From Barnesiella sp. An22 (lineage in GTDB: Bacteria > Bacteroidota > Bacteroidia > Bacteroidales > Barnesiellaceae): a stretch of DNA of 64,000 nt. This document shows, one piece after another, positions 26,428-34,777 of the stretch. The stretch is from contig NZ_NFJR01000005.1 of NCBI RefSeq assembly GCF_002159975.1, forward strand, positions 124,001 through 188,000, read 5' to 3'. Made by a program: the position numbers and the translations under genes. Each line of letters begins with the position of its first letter. Position 1 is the first letter of the stretch. The notes beneath the pieces are model-generated. The model did not search any database. It worked only from the letters and a program-made list of their open reading frames with translations, and had not been told where the DNA came from.

Positions 26428-28536
26428 ATGAGATACAATATAAAGAGATATTTGGCTGGTACGCTCCTCTTCCTGCTCCTCTTTACCGCCTGTAAAGAGG
26501 AGGATATGGCACTGGGCGAAGGCTCGGTGCGACTGAGCGTGCGTGTCTCGGACGACGTGGCCGTTGTCACGCGGTCGGTCGACGCAGGCATCTACAACTC
26601 CATGCAAACGCGCATTTACAGCAGCAAAGGACTCGTCCGCTACTACGATGCCACGACACCTATCCCCGAAACCCTCAACCTCGCCAGCGGTCAATACCAT
26701 GTGTTCGTACTGGCCGGCGACTCGGTGCCTGCGGCATTCAACACCCCCTACTACACGGGCTCGACCGACTTCGACGTGCGAAGCGGCGAAATCACCACGG
26801 CCAGCGTCACCTGCACCGTGGCCAACACCTTGGCTACCGTAGCTTTCGACCCGGGCCTGAACGAGGTGGTGACCGACTGCAAGGTCAAGATATTTACCAC
26901 CAACGGCGAACTCTACTTTACCGAAGCTACCGCCGACTCGGTAGGCTACTACCTCTTCAACGGCAAGGAGCGTGACCTGGCCTGGAGCTTCGAAGGCAAG
27001 AAGACCGACGGCAGCAGCTACACCCTGTCGGGTGTGGTCGAAGATGTGCTGCCGGCCACCAAATATGCCTTCTCCTTCAGCTACAACGCCGAGAGTGCAG
27101 CTACGGGCGGTACTTTCCTCGACGTGAAGGTAAACGAGTCGACGGTCGACTCGACCCACAACGTGGTCATCACACAGCGGCCGCAAATTGTCGGCGACAA
27201 GTTCGACCTGACCGAGACGCTCTACTACGAGACCAACGGCGGCAGCCAAACAGCCGTATGGGTCAATGCCGCTACCCGGCTGCAACGGGTATGGTTTTCG
27301 TGCGACAAACTCACCGCTTTGGGATTCCCCACCGACTCGGTCGATTTCCTGGCAGCCGACGGCTCGCCGGCTACCGAATTCGAATCGCGGGGCATCTCGT
27401 GCAAGCACACCTATCAGGAGGAGAAGGACCTCTCCAACGCCAAGATTACCCTCTCGGAGAGTTTCGTCAAGTCACTCCCGAGCGACGAATATACCTTCAC
27501 CATCAAGGCCCTCGATGCTGCCGGCAAGGACAATACCGCCACTCTGTCGATTATCGTGTCGGATGCCATCGTCGTGACCGTCGACCCCGAACGGGCCGAC
27601 ATCTGGGCATGCCGGGCTACCCTGCGAGGCAACGTGGTGAAAGAGACTGCCGAGCCGCTCACCTTCCAGTACCGCCGGACAGGGACCAAAGACTGGACAT
27701 CGGTGGCCGCCAACCGTTCGGGCTCGGCCCTGTCGGCCGAGGTAACCGGCCTTACACCGGGTACGACCTATGAATACCAGGCTGTCGCCGGGGCACAAGC
27801 ATCGGTCAAGACTGCCACCTTTACCACCGAAGCGGCTACCCCCCTGCCCAACAGCAGTTTCGAGAACTGGCAAACCCTCTCGAAGGTCATGGTATTATAC
27901 GGGCCCAATGAAGAAATGTTCTGGGACAGCGGAAACCACGGGTCGGCTACCCTGAATGTAAATGTAACCACTCCCGACGAGACCTACAAAAACAGCGGTA
28001 AATATTCGGTGAAACTGAAATCGCAATTTGTAAGTTTCCTGGGCATAGGCAAATTTGCAGCCGGCAATCTCTTTGCCGGGCAATATGTGGGAACCGACGG
28101 AACCAACGGCATCCTCGATTTCGGGCGCCCCTTTACCTCACGTCCGGCCAAGCTGAAAGGCCATATCAAGTACACCCCGGGAAGCGTCGACTACTCCGAG
28201 ACCAACGATTTGCCCAAAGGCTCGACCGACATCGGCAACATCTATATCGCAGTCGGCGACTGGGATGCCCCGGTGCGCATCACCACCAAAGACAAGAAAC
28301 TCTTCGACAAGAACGACGAGAAGATTATCGCCTACGGCGAATGGGAAATCACCAGCGAAACCCAGGGTGCCGACGGCGGCCTGCTCGAATTTGAAATACC
28401 GCTCGACTACCGTTCGCTCAACCGTATACCCAGCTATATCGTGCTCGTGGCCTCGGCCAGCAAATATGGCGACTACTTCACCGGAAGTACCGGCAGCACC
28501 ATGTGGATCGACGACTTAGAATTGATTTATGAATAA
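26428..28536 (+). CDS. DUF4493 lipoprotein with Fn3-like and PCMD-like domains (operon gene 3)
   Basis: 702 residues. Lipidated cysteine 22 in FTAC, followed by KEED, a good match to the K-(D/E)2 lipoprotein export signal. DUF4493 part to ~230 (VRLSVRVSDDVAVVTRSVDAG, LNLASGQYHVFVLAGD, PYYTGSTDFDV, VANTLATVAFD), second beta-domain to ~385, Fn3-like repeat ~390-470 (ADIWACRATLRGNV, VTGLTPGTTYEYQA), then the PCMD-like sandwich from PLPNSSFENW to WIDDLELIYE. The C-terminal part is close to gene 6, sharing FAAGNLFAGQY-type and PFTSRPAKLKG-type stretches and ASASKYGDYFTG. The eight-base ATGAATAA overlap with gene 4 repeats the gene 1/2 junction. Predicted surface-exposed. Function unknown. Confidence 0.8.
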   Translation: MRYNIKRYLAGTLLFLLLFTACKEEDMALGEGSVRLSVRVSDDVAVVTRSVDAGIYNSMQTRIYSSKGLVRYYDATTPIPETLNLASGQYHVFVLAGDSVPAAFNTPYYTGSTDFDVRSGEITTASVTCTVANTLATVAFDPGLNEVVTDCKVKIFTTNGELYFTEATADSVGYYLFNGKERDLAWSFEGKKTDGSSYTLSGVVEDVLPATKYAFSFSYNAESAATGGTFLDVKVNESTVDSTHNVVITQRPQIVGDKFDLTETLYYETNGGSQTAVWVNAATRLQRVWFSCDKLTALGFPTDSVDFLAADGSPATEFESRGISCKHTYQEEKDLSNAKITLSESFVKSLPSDEYTFTIKALDAAGKDNTATLSIIVSDAIVVTVDPERADIWACRATLRGNVVKETAEPLTFQYRRTGTKDWTSVAANRSGSALSAEVTGLTPGTTYEYQAVAGAQASVKTATFTTEAATPLPNSSFENWQTLSKVMVLYGPNEEMFWDSGNHGSATLNVNVTTPDETYKNSGKYSVKLKSQFVSFLGIGKFAAGNLFAGQYVGTDGTNGILDFGRPFTSRPAKLKGHIKYTPGSVDYSETNDLPKGSTDIGNIYIAVGDWDAPVRITTKDKKLFDKNDEKIIAYGEWEITSETQGADGGLLEFEIPLDYRSLNRIPSYIVLVASASKYGDYFTGSTGSTMWIDDLELIYE

Positions 28537-29260
28537 ACTTATCTATCCCATACTCGCGCTGTTCCTGTTGATTCCCGGCCTCTCGCGGGCCGAGGAATTC
28601 GACCGGGGCATCGTGCTGAACACCTTCATACCCAAGGGACAATGGGTTGTGGGCAACTCGATCTCCTACTCGGAGTACAGCAACAACAACTACCAGTTCC
28701 TCGTCATTGAGAACATCGACGGCATAGGCTACAACTTCAAGATAAGCCCCATGCTCTGCTACATTGTCAAGGACAACCTGGGCCTGGGCGGCCGCTTTGC
28801 CTACGAGCGCAGCCTCACCAAGCTCAACAGCGCCTCGATACAACTGGGCGACGACCTCAACTTCGATGTCAACAACGTCTACAGCCTCAGCCACACCTAC
28901 TCGGGCATGGCCATCATGCGCAACTACATCAGCATAGGCAACAGCAACCGGTTCGGCCTCTTCAACGAACTGCAGCTCAACCTGGGCGGTGGCGAGTCGA
29001 AGATGGTAAACGGCTCGGGCGACGCGCTCACCGGCACCTACGAGCGGTCGTTCAACTTCAAGATTGGCATCGCACCGGGGCTCATGGCCTTTATCAACGA
29101 CTACACCGCCATCGAGGTGAATGTGGGTGTGCTGGGTTTCAATTACAGCCACGTGACCCAAACGACCGACCAGGTCTACACCGGTAAACGGTCGCAAAAC
29201 CTGGCCAACTTCAAAGTAAACATCTTCTCTCTGGGATTAGGTATCGCTTTTTATTTATGA
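28529..29260 (+). CDS. Outer-membrane beta-barrel protein, paralogue A (operon gene 4)
   Basis: 243 residues, signal peptide (MNKLIYPILALFLLIPGLSRA). The mature chain opens NTFIPKGQWVVGNSISYSEY and runs in amphipathic strands: GYNFKISPMLCYIVKDN, GLGGRFAYERS, FKIGIAPGLMAFIND. It ends with aromatic GLGIAFYL, as barrels do. It lies in the middle of the DUF4493/PCMD operon and is a clear paralogue of gene 5, which follows with a four-base ATGA overlap. It may anchor or export the lipoproteins encoded around it, by analogy to other lipoprotein-barrel operons, but no known family member proves this. Confidence 0.75.
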   Translation: MNKLIYPILALFLLIPGLSRAEEFDRGIVLNTFIPKGQWVVGNSISYSEYSNNNYQFLVIENIDGIGYNFKISPMLCYIVKDNLGLGGRFAYERSLTKLNSASIQLGDDLNFDVNNVYSLSHTYSGMAIMRNYISIGNSNRFGLFNELQLNLGGGESKMVNGSGDALTGTYERSFNFKIGIAPGLMAFINDYTAIEVNVGVLGFNYSHVTQTTDQVYTGKRSQNLANFKVNIFSLGLGIAFYL

Positions 29261-30120
29261 AAAACTGGAAATACATACTCATCGCCATAGGCTTCATGCT
29301 CCCCGGTCAATCGCTGCTCCACGCTCAAGAGCTCGACTCGACGGCCGTAGCCTACCCCGTGCAACAAGAGGTACCCGCCGCCTCGCTTGTCGCCGCAACG
29401 ACGCCGACCGAACCCGATACCATCGTGGAAAAACGCGGGTTCAATCGCAAAAAGTACAAACGCGGACTGAAAAACTACCTCTTCATACCCAAGAAGCAGT
29501 GGATTATGGGTCTCACCCTCTCGCACGGCGAGTTTGACAGCAAAGACAACAACCTGCTGATTTTTGTCAAGGATTTCAACTTCAAGGGCAACATCACCAC
29601 GCTCAACCCCTTTATCGGATACTTCATCAAAGACAACGAGTGTATCGGTATCAAACTGGGATACAGTCACCTGAGCGCCAACCTCGACAACCTCAGCATC
29701 GACATCGACGAGGATATGCAGTTCAACCTGAGCGACATGCGCTATCTGGGCGAGACCTTCTCGGCCTCGATATTCCACCGGGCCTACATCGGTATCGACC
29801 GCAACAAGCGGTTCGGCTTCTTCAACGAAACCGAGCTGGCCTTCTCGAGCGGCTCCAACCGTTTCGTGCGAGGTACCGACGAAAACCTGCGCAACACCAA
29901 AACGACCACTTCGGAAATCAAACTGGGGTTGAACCCGGGCTTCTGCGTGTTCATCATGAACAACATCAGCACCAGCGTCTCCTTCGGGGTAGCCGGTCTG
30001 CGCTACGGCACCATCAAACAGACCACCAACAACGTAGAGACGGGTAGCCGACGCTCGAGCGGGGCCGACTTCAAGCTCAACCTCTTCAACATCAACATAG
30101 GCATGTGCCTGCACATATAG
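29257..30120 (+). CDS. Outer-membrane beta-barrel protein, paralogue B (operon gene 5)
   Basis: 287 residues, signal peptide (MKNWKYILIAIGFMLPGQSLLHA). Unlike gene 4 it has a ~45-residue insert before the barrel (Val/Pro/Thr-rich, then RKKYKRGLKN, strongly basic). The barrel then starts YLFIPKKQWIMGLTLSHGEFDS, aligning with the first strands of gene 4, and continues with TLNPFIGYFIKDNECIGIKLGY and LGLNPGFCVFIMNN. It ends INIGMCLHI. The basic linker would lie in the periplasm. Gene 6 starts one base after its stop codon. Function unknown; with gene 4 it could form a two-barrel unit. Confidence 0.75.
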   Translation: MKNWKYILIAIGFMLPGQSLLHAQELDSTAVAYPVQQEVPAASLVAATTPTEPDTIVEKRGFNRKKYKRGLKNYLFIPKKQWIMGLTLSHGEFDSKDNNLLIFVKDFNFKGNITTLNPFIGYFIKDNECIGIKLGYSHLSANLDNLSIDIDEDMQFNLSDMRYLGETFSASIFHRAYIGIDRNKRFGFFNETELAFSSGSNRFVRGTDENLRNTKTTTSEIKLGLNPGFCVFIMNNISTSVSFGVAGLRYGTIKQTTNNVETGSRRSSGADFKLNLFNINIGMCLHI

Positions 30121-30121
30121 A

Positions 30122-31696
30122 ATGAAAGTCATGCGAAAAAAGATAAGCTACATAATCCCGTTGTTCTGCGCGTTGCTATTGACATCGTGCATCCAGAACG
30201 ACATCCCCTACCCCCGCATCAAGGCTCAGATTCTTGCCATTTCCGCCCAAGGTCAGGTGGGTGCGGCTACCATCGACAACGCCACCCAGACCGTGCGAAT
30301 AGAACTGGCCGACACCGTAGACATGCGGCGGGTACGCATCGAGTCGCTCTCCGTAACCGAAGGAGCCACCTCTACTCTACCGGCCGACTCGACCATCGAC
30401 CTCACTCACGACTATTCGATTACCCTCTCCATTTACCAGGACTACACCTGGACCATACAGGCGGCCCAAAACATCGCGCGCGCCTTCAGCGTCGAGGGGC
30501 AAATCGGTGCCCCGGTATTCGACGCCTACAATCACCGGGCTGTCGCCTATGTAAACAAGGATGCCGACCTCTCGAAAATCCACATCACCGAACTGGTGCT
30601 GGGTCCCGAGGGGATTACCACCTACTCGCCCCAAATCGAGAATATCTCCGACTTCTCGCTGGGATACCAAAAGGTAATCATCACCTACCACGACATCATG
30701 GAAGAGTGGACTCTCTACGTCGTACCCACCGAGAGCGAAGTGTCGACCGACGGGGTCGATGCCTGGACCAATGTGGCCTGGCTGCATGGCAGCGGCAAGG
30801 AGGGGGCTCAGAACGGATTCGAAATCAAAGAGGCTACCGCCGAAACCTGGGAACAGGTACCCGACTCCTATATCACCCACGACAAAGGCTCGTTCACGGC
30901 CCGCATGATTCACCTCAAGGCCAACACCACCTATGTGTGCCGCGCCGTATCGGGCGACCTCACGGGCAACGAGGTGACCTTCACCACCGGCTCGGCAGCC
31001 GAACTGCCCAACGGCAGTTTCGACTACTGGAACCTGGACGGCAAGGTATGGAACCCCTGGCCCGAGGGTAGCGAGAACTTCTGGGATACCGGCAACAAGG
31101 GGGCAACAACACTCGGCGACAGCAACACCCAGCCCACCGACGACACCTGGTCGGGTACCGGGCAAGCGGCCAAACTGGCCACCAAATTCGTGGGTATCGG
31201 CTCGCTGGGCAAACTGGCAGCCGGCAACATGTACGTGGGCAACTACCTGCGTACCGACGGCTCCAACGGTGTGCTCAACTTCGGCAAACCCTTCACCCAG
31301 CGGCCCACTCGTCTGAAGGGATACTTCAAGTACACCACGGTGCCCATCAACAAGACCAACAGCGACCTGACCGCCCTCATGGGACAACCCGACACCTGCC
31401 AGATATACATCGCCCTGGGCGACTGGAGCGACCCGGTAGAGATTCGCACCAAACCCAGCGACCGCAAGGTGTTCGACAAGAACGACCCGCACGTGATTGC
31501 CTATGCCGAGATTTCATCGGGAGAGTCGGTTCCGGAATATACCCCCTTCACCCTCGAACTCGAGTACCGCGATACCTCACGCATCCCCTCCTACATCATT
31601 GTGGTAGCTTCGGCCAGCAAATACGGCGACTACTTCACGGGTGGCGACGGCAGCGTGCTCTTCATCGACGACTTCTCGCTCGAATACGACTATTGA
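30122..31696 (+). CDS. Lipoprotein with PCMD-like C-terminal domain (operon gene 6)
   Basis: 524 residues. Lipidated cysteine 23 in LLTSC, followed by IQNDIPYPRI. The N-terminal half lacks the DUF4493 signature. Two short beta-repeats come first (LAISAQGQVGAATIDNATQTVRIELADTV-type, ~35-110 and ~115-200), each pairing a strand on values and a strand ending WT(I/L). They resemble DUF5018-type repeats seen before PCMD domains. A Fn3-like segment leads to the PCMD-like sandwich from ELPNGSFDYW to FIDDFSLEYDY, closest to gene 3. It is the last gene before a strong terminator. Probably a surface lipoprotein. The start 30122 fits; the second ATG at 30131 is possible. Confidence 0.75.
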   Translation: MKVMRKKISYIIPLFCALLLTSCIQNDIPYPRIKAQILAISAQGQVGAATIDNATQTVRIELADTVDMRRVRIESLSVTEGATSTLPADSTIDLTHDYSITLSIYQDYTWTIQAAQNIARAFSVEGQIGAPVFDAYNHRAVAYVNKDADLSKIHITELVLGPEGITTYSPQIENISDFSLGYQKVIITYHDIMEEWTLYVVPTESEVSTDGVDAWTNVAWLHGSGKEGAQNGFEIKEATAETWEQVPDSYITHDKGSFTARMIHLKANTTYVCRAVSGDLTGNEVTFTTGSAAELPNGSFDYWNLDGKVWNPWPEGSENFWDTGNKGATTLGDSNTQPTDDTWSGTGQAAKLATKFVGIGSLGKLAAGNMYVGNYLRTDGSNGVLNFGKPFTQRPTRLKGYFKYTTVPINKTNSDLTALMGQPDTCQIYIALGDWSDPVEIRTKPSDRKVFDKNDPHVIAYAEISSGESVPEYTPFTLELEYRDTSRIPSYIIVVASASKYGDYFTGGDGSVLFIDDFSLEYDY

Positions 31697-31726
31697 CACC
31701 TCGCCCGGCCATCGGGCCCACACCAT

Positions 31727-31780
31727 ACACCGAGGCCCTGCCCCACTCTGCTACGAGCAGGAGGCAGGGCCTCGGTGTTT
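31727..31780 (+). terminator. Strong terminator of the DUF4493/PCMD operon
   Basis: ACACCGAGGCCCTGCC pairs perfectly with GGCAGGGCCTCGGTGT and runs into TTT. It is the first clear terminator after 22544, which supports a single transcript of six genes. Confidence 0.9.
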
Positions 31781-31871
31781 CGTCTCCATATCCTCCGCAT
31801 GAACCTCGGGTCATAAACCGCCCGCACGACAACCTCCAAACCTTTTCCTCTAAAAACAGACTTTCCCCCCC

Positions 31872-31917
31872 AAAAAAACAGACAAAGAGCTGCCCCCGAT
31901 TACCGGGAACAACTCTT
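31872..31917 (-). terminator. Probable terminator of lgt
   Basis: On the minus strand an imperfect stem (AAGAG...CTCTT with an inner CCCG/CGGG) is followed by TGTCTG and seven T, about 95 bases after the lgt stop. The rest of 31781-32012 holds nothing else that I can support. Confidence 0.55.
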
Positions 31918-32012
31918 CGTCGATCATATAAATGACGCCTCTCTCTTCAAAAAAAATTCATTCAACGTCGGTTCTGAACCGGGCCATACACTCACCCGGC
32001 ATACCGCCGCCT

Positions 32013-32879
32013 CTATCGCTTGCCCTTGCCTTTGGCCTTGGCCGGTGCATACTTGATAGGGAGTCGCGGACGCTGCATGGCCCGCACCACCAGCCACACC
32101 CCGCCAATGACAAACGGGATGCTGAGCCACTGCCCCATGTTCAACGACATCGAAGCCTCGAAGGCCACCTGGTCGTTCTTGATAAACTCGATCAGGAATC
32201 GCGACAGGAAGGTACCGATGAGGAAGGTACCGAAGATGAGCCCCTCGCGCTCCTCGGCATTGCGACGCCAATACATGTAGAGCAACAGCCCGAAGAGCAG
32301 CAGATAGCACAGGGCCTCGTAAATCTGTGTCGGATGCGACGGAGCCGAAAATACGGGAGGCGCACCGGCCATCCACTCCGGCAGATTCTCGATAAAGCGG
32401 AAGCCCCACGGCAGCGAAGTCTCGTGCCCGTAAATCTCGTGATTCATCAGGTTGCCCGTGCGGATAAAGGCCGCCACCAGAGCCACCGGCACCACCAGAC
32501 GGTCGAGCGTAAAGAGCATGCTGCGATGCGTCACCCGGCGCGAGTAAATCCAGATGGCTATGAGAATACCGATTGCACCGCCATGACTGGCCAAGCCGCC
32601 TTTCCAGATTTTCAGAATCTCGATAGGGTGCTGCGAATAGAGGTCCCATTCATAAAACAGGCAATGCCCCAACCGCGCCCCGATGACCATAGCCACCACC
32701 ACATAGATAAAGAGCGAATCGAGCCACTTCACATTCAACTGCTCGTGGCGATACATGCGGTCCATCAGGCTATACCCTACGATGAAACCAATCGCGAAAA
32801 AGAGCCCGTACCAACGAAGCTGAATAACCCCGTCGAACAGTGCCGGGTTGGCAGTCCAAGTGATAAAATCAGTAATCAT
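32013..32879 (-). CDS. lgt: Prolipoprotein diacylglyceryl transferase
   Basis: 288 residues, about seven transmembrane helices. Lgt moves diacylglycerol from phosphatidylglycerol onto the lipobox cysteine of prolipoproteins, the first step for all the lipoproteins in this window. The family signatures are present: RWYGLFFAIGF, GARLGH, GGLASHGGAIG (His99) and FIRTGNLMNHEIYG. The C-terminus is a basic cytoplasmic tail (PAKAKGKGKR). The frame is open 20 codons further up, but the ATG at 32879 gives the normal length and starts near the first helix. A TATCTTTG -7 element lies 50 bases upstream. Confidence 0.96.
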   Translation of the reverse strand: MITDFITWTANPALFDGVIQLRWYGLFFAIGFIVGYSLMDRMYRHEQLNVKWLDSLFIYVVVAMVIGARLGHCLFYEWDLYSQHPIEILKIWKGGLASHGGAIGILIAIWIYSRRVTHRSMLFTLDRLVVPVALVAAFIRTGNLMNHEIYGHETSLPWGFRFIENLPEWMAGAPPVFSAPSHPTQIYEALCYLLLFGLLLYMYWRRNAEEREGLIFGTFLIGTFLSRFLIEFIKNDQVAFEASMSLNMGQWLSIPFVIGGVWLVVRAMQRPRLPIKYAPAKAKGKGKR

Positions 32880-32928
32880 AACCTTCGTAAAAAACAATGC
32901 CCTGCCCGTGCAAACACACAGACAGGGA

Positions 32929-32936
32929 CAAAGATA
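32929..32936 (-). promoter_or_regulatory. -7 element TATCTTTG of lgt
   Basis: An exact TAnnTTTG match on the minus strand, 49 bases before the ATG at 32879. It sits between lgt and ddh, which read the same way, so lgt has its own start. Confidence 0.45.
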
Positions 32937-32986
32937 CATATTTGTCGGCGAAAACGGGAATCTTCCGCCCCGATTCTTTCGTCACA

Positions 32987-33883
32987 TCATACCAACCGGC
33001 GCACCAGCTCGTCGCGGTCGCCATAGAGCAAATCGATCATCGGTATCTCGATAAGCGTGTAGCAACCAGGGCGCTGCAACATGGCGGCACGGGCCGTACC
33101 CACCAGAATCTGCGCCGTCAGGGCCGGGTTGTTGATGCTCATGTCGAACTCGAAACGCTGGTTCTGCGTCTTGCCCGAAACACCCTTGCGCACCATGTTC
33201 ACACCGTGGCCCATATCCTTGAGGGCATCGACACTCTCGACCTGCATCACGTGCGTCTCGTCGTGAGCAAAGTAGTCGTCGCTCTTGATGGCACGGGCCA
33301 CCTCGTCAAACTGGTAACCCTCCTCGAGTTCGATGTAGACCATGCGGCGATGGATGCCCGTACCCAGGGGGATAGTCATCGACAGGGCAGCCTTCACGCC
33401 GGCAATCGCCTTCACGGCCACCGTGTGACCCATGCTCATGCCGGGGCCGAAGTTGGTATAGGTAACCCCCTTGGGCGCACAAGCCTCCATGAGGGCACGC
33501 ACCACCGAGTCGGTACCCGGGTCCCAGCCGGCCGAAATGATGGCCACCGAGTCGTGAGCCTTGGCCTGGGCGTCGAGCGTCTTGCGCAAGTCGCCTATCT
33601 GGGTGTGAATATCGAAACTGTCGACCGTGCGGATACCCTTCTCGAGAGCCTTCAGGGCATAATGCTCCACCTCGCGGGTAGGCGTGCAGAGGATAGCCAC
33701 ATCCACCCCCTCCAGTTCGTCGAGCGACGTCACCACCCGATAGTCCGCCAACTCCCGGGGAATATCGGTTACCCTACGACGTACCACACCCGCAATCTCA
33801 AAGTCGGGTGCCACCTGCAAGGCCTCCAATACAAAGTGGCCTATATTGCCATAACCTACTATGGCAGCTCTGATTTTCTTCAT
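32987..33883 (-). CDS. ddh: meso-Diaminopimelate D-dehydrogenase
   Basis: 298 residues. It makes meso-DAP directly from tetrahydrodipicolinate, ammonia and NADPH (the one-step branch of lysine synthesis), feeding both peptidoglycan and lysine. The N-terminal Rossmann fold is IRAAIVGYGNIGHFVLEAL. DSFDIHTQIGDLR, SAGWDPGTDSVVRALMEA and FGPGMSMGHTVAVKAI are characteristic of Ddh. Length is slightly under the usual ~320. An upstream in-frame extension of 20 codons is open, but the ATG at 33883 directly precedes the Rossmann strand. A near-consensus TATCTTTA lies at 33913-33920 on its strand. Confidence 0.94.
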   Translation of the reverse strand: MKKIRAAIVGYGNIGHFVLEALQVAPDFEIAGVVRRRVTDIPRELADYRVVTSLDELEGVDVAILCTPTREVEHYALKALEKGIRTVDSFDIHTQIGDLRKTLDAQAKAHDSVAIISAGWDPGTDSVVRALMEACAPKGVTYTNFGPGMSMGHTVAVKAIAGVKAALSMTIPLGTGIHRRMVYIELEEGYQFDEVARAIKSDDYFAHDETHVMQVESVDALKDMGHGVNMVRKGVSGKTQNQRFEFDMSINNPALTAQILVGTARAAMLQRPGCYTLIEIPMIDLLYGDRDELVRRLV

Positions 33884-34342
33884 ATCTCGTTCTTTTTTTA
33901 ATTTTCGAGGCGTAAAGATAGTAAAAGGTGAGCGGAGAGGCAAACCGAAAACACAGTTTTCAAGGTTAATTATCCCGAACCGACTCCTATCTTATTTAAA
34001 GATAGCAAAAAGTGAGAGAAGAATAAAAACCTCCTCCCCCTGTTTCAGCTATTTTTAACCAGCTACAAATACACTCCGCCAGATTCAATGCTGAACCGTT
34101 ACGGTCCAACCCGCCCCCTCGACCTCCAGACAAAAGGTGCACGACCGGTCTCCGTCGTCGGCAAGCCGAAAACTCCAGCACCGACCTTCGACGGTAATCT
34201 GCCACGATGTAATCTCGAGACTACGGCTTGCCTCCCATCCGGCAGACCAAGGCAGCACCACACTCCACAACCAGCACCCCAAAGCCGAAAACAATTTACA
34301 CGCTACGATACTCGTCATACCTCATCCCTATCGTTATGCCGC

Positions 34343-34470
34343 CGACGCTCCGGCAGCGGTTATACAAAAAGGGCGTAAGCTGCATCGTCCATCCGTTTTC
34401 AAGGCTCTGGTAAACCCACACACAAGACAAACGACAAGCTCACGCCCGTTGTATAACAAGCGTGAGCGTC
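34343..34470. repeat. Imperfect inverted repeat with ~40-base arms
   Basis: The plus-strand arm 34343-34383 (GACGCTC...GTTATACAA...GGGCGT.AGCT) is matched by the complement of 34433-34470 with small gaps. The arms are about 49 bases apart. It could be a small palindromic mobile element remnant or a structured RNA. Confidence 0.4.
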
Positions 34471-34695
34471 CAGTTGTCATTATCTCTGTGTGTTAAGAAT
34501 TTACCAGATTCTGAAAACGAGATAATTTCCGAACGCTTTTTACGTTTCCCTCAAAAATTCAGCCGTAAAGTTATCACTTTTTTTCGGTTGCACCTCATGT
34601 AAAACGAGAAACATGATGCCCGACATACTTCAAAAAAAACATACAAGAGTCCCTCCATACTGTCTGCCAATCGAAAATCCAGATGGAGACCCTGC

Positions 34696-34731
34696 GAAAA
34701 AGGGCTGTATCGTACATTACGACACAGCCCC
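34696..34731 (-). terminator. Terminator of the 34.8-36.0 kb lipoprotein gene
   Basis: On the minus strand, GGGCTGTGTCGT / ACGATACAGCCC (one mismatch) around five bases, followed by five T. Confidence 0.85.
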
Positions 34732-34777
34732 AAGGAATTGAGGGCAAGACCCTCTTCTGAAATTTATGGAATTAAAG

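Larger units (their letters stand above)
33884..34777. other. 0.9 kb stretch without a convincing gene
   Basis: It holds the ddh promoter region, an imperfect long inverted repeat (34343-34470) and the terminator of the lipoprotein gene (34696-34731). A minus-strand frame at 34085-34318 (77 codons, Trp- and Cys-rich, with a hydrophobic start) could be a small protein, but it lacks a ribosome binding site and any family resemblance, so I do not call it. Confidence 0.5.

Noticed and set aside
22544-31696. Polysaccharide utilisation locus with SusC/SusD
   Set aside because: Neither a TonB-dependent receptor nor a SusD-type lipoprotein is present. The barrels are small (243 and 287 residues).
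34085-34318. 77-codon minus-strand frame with a hydrophobic start
   Set aside because: It has many Trp and Cys, no ribosome binding site and no family resemblance, so it is indistinguishable from chance.
34343-34470. Integron attC-like site (TATAAC / GTTATA motifs)
   Set aside because: The complementary core motifs are in the wrong relative order for an attC site and do not fit the RYYYAAC/GTTRRRY consensus; no integrase or cassette is near.
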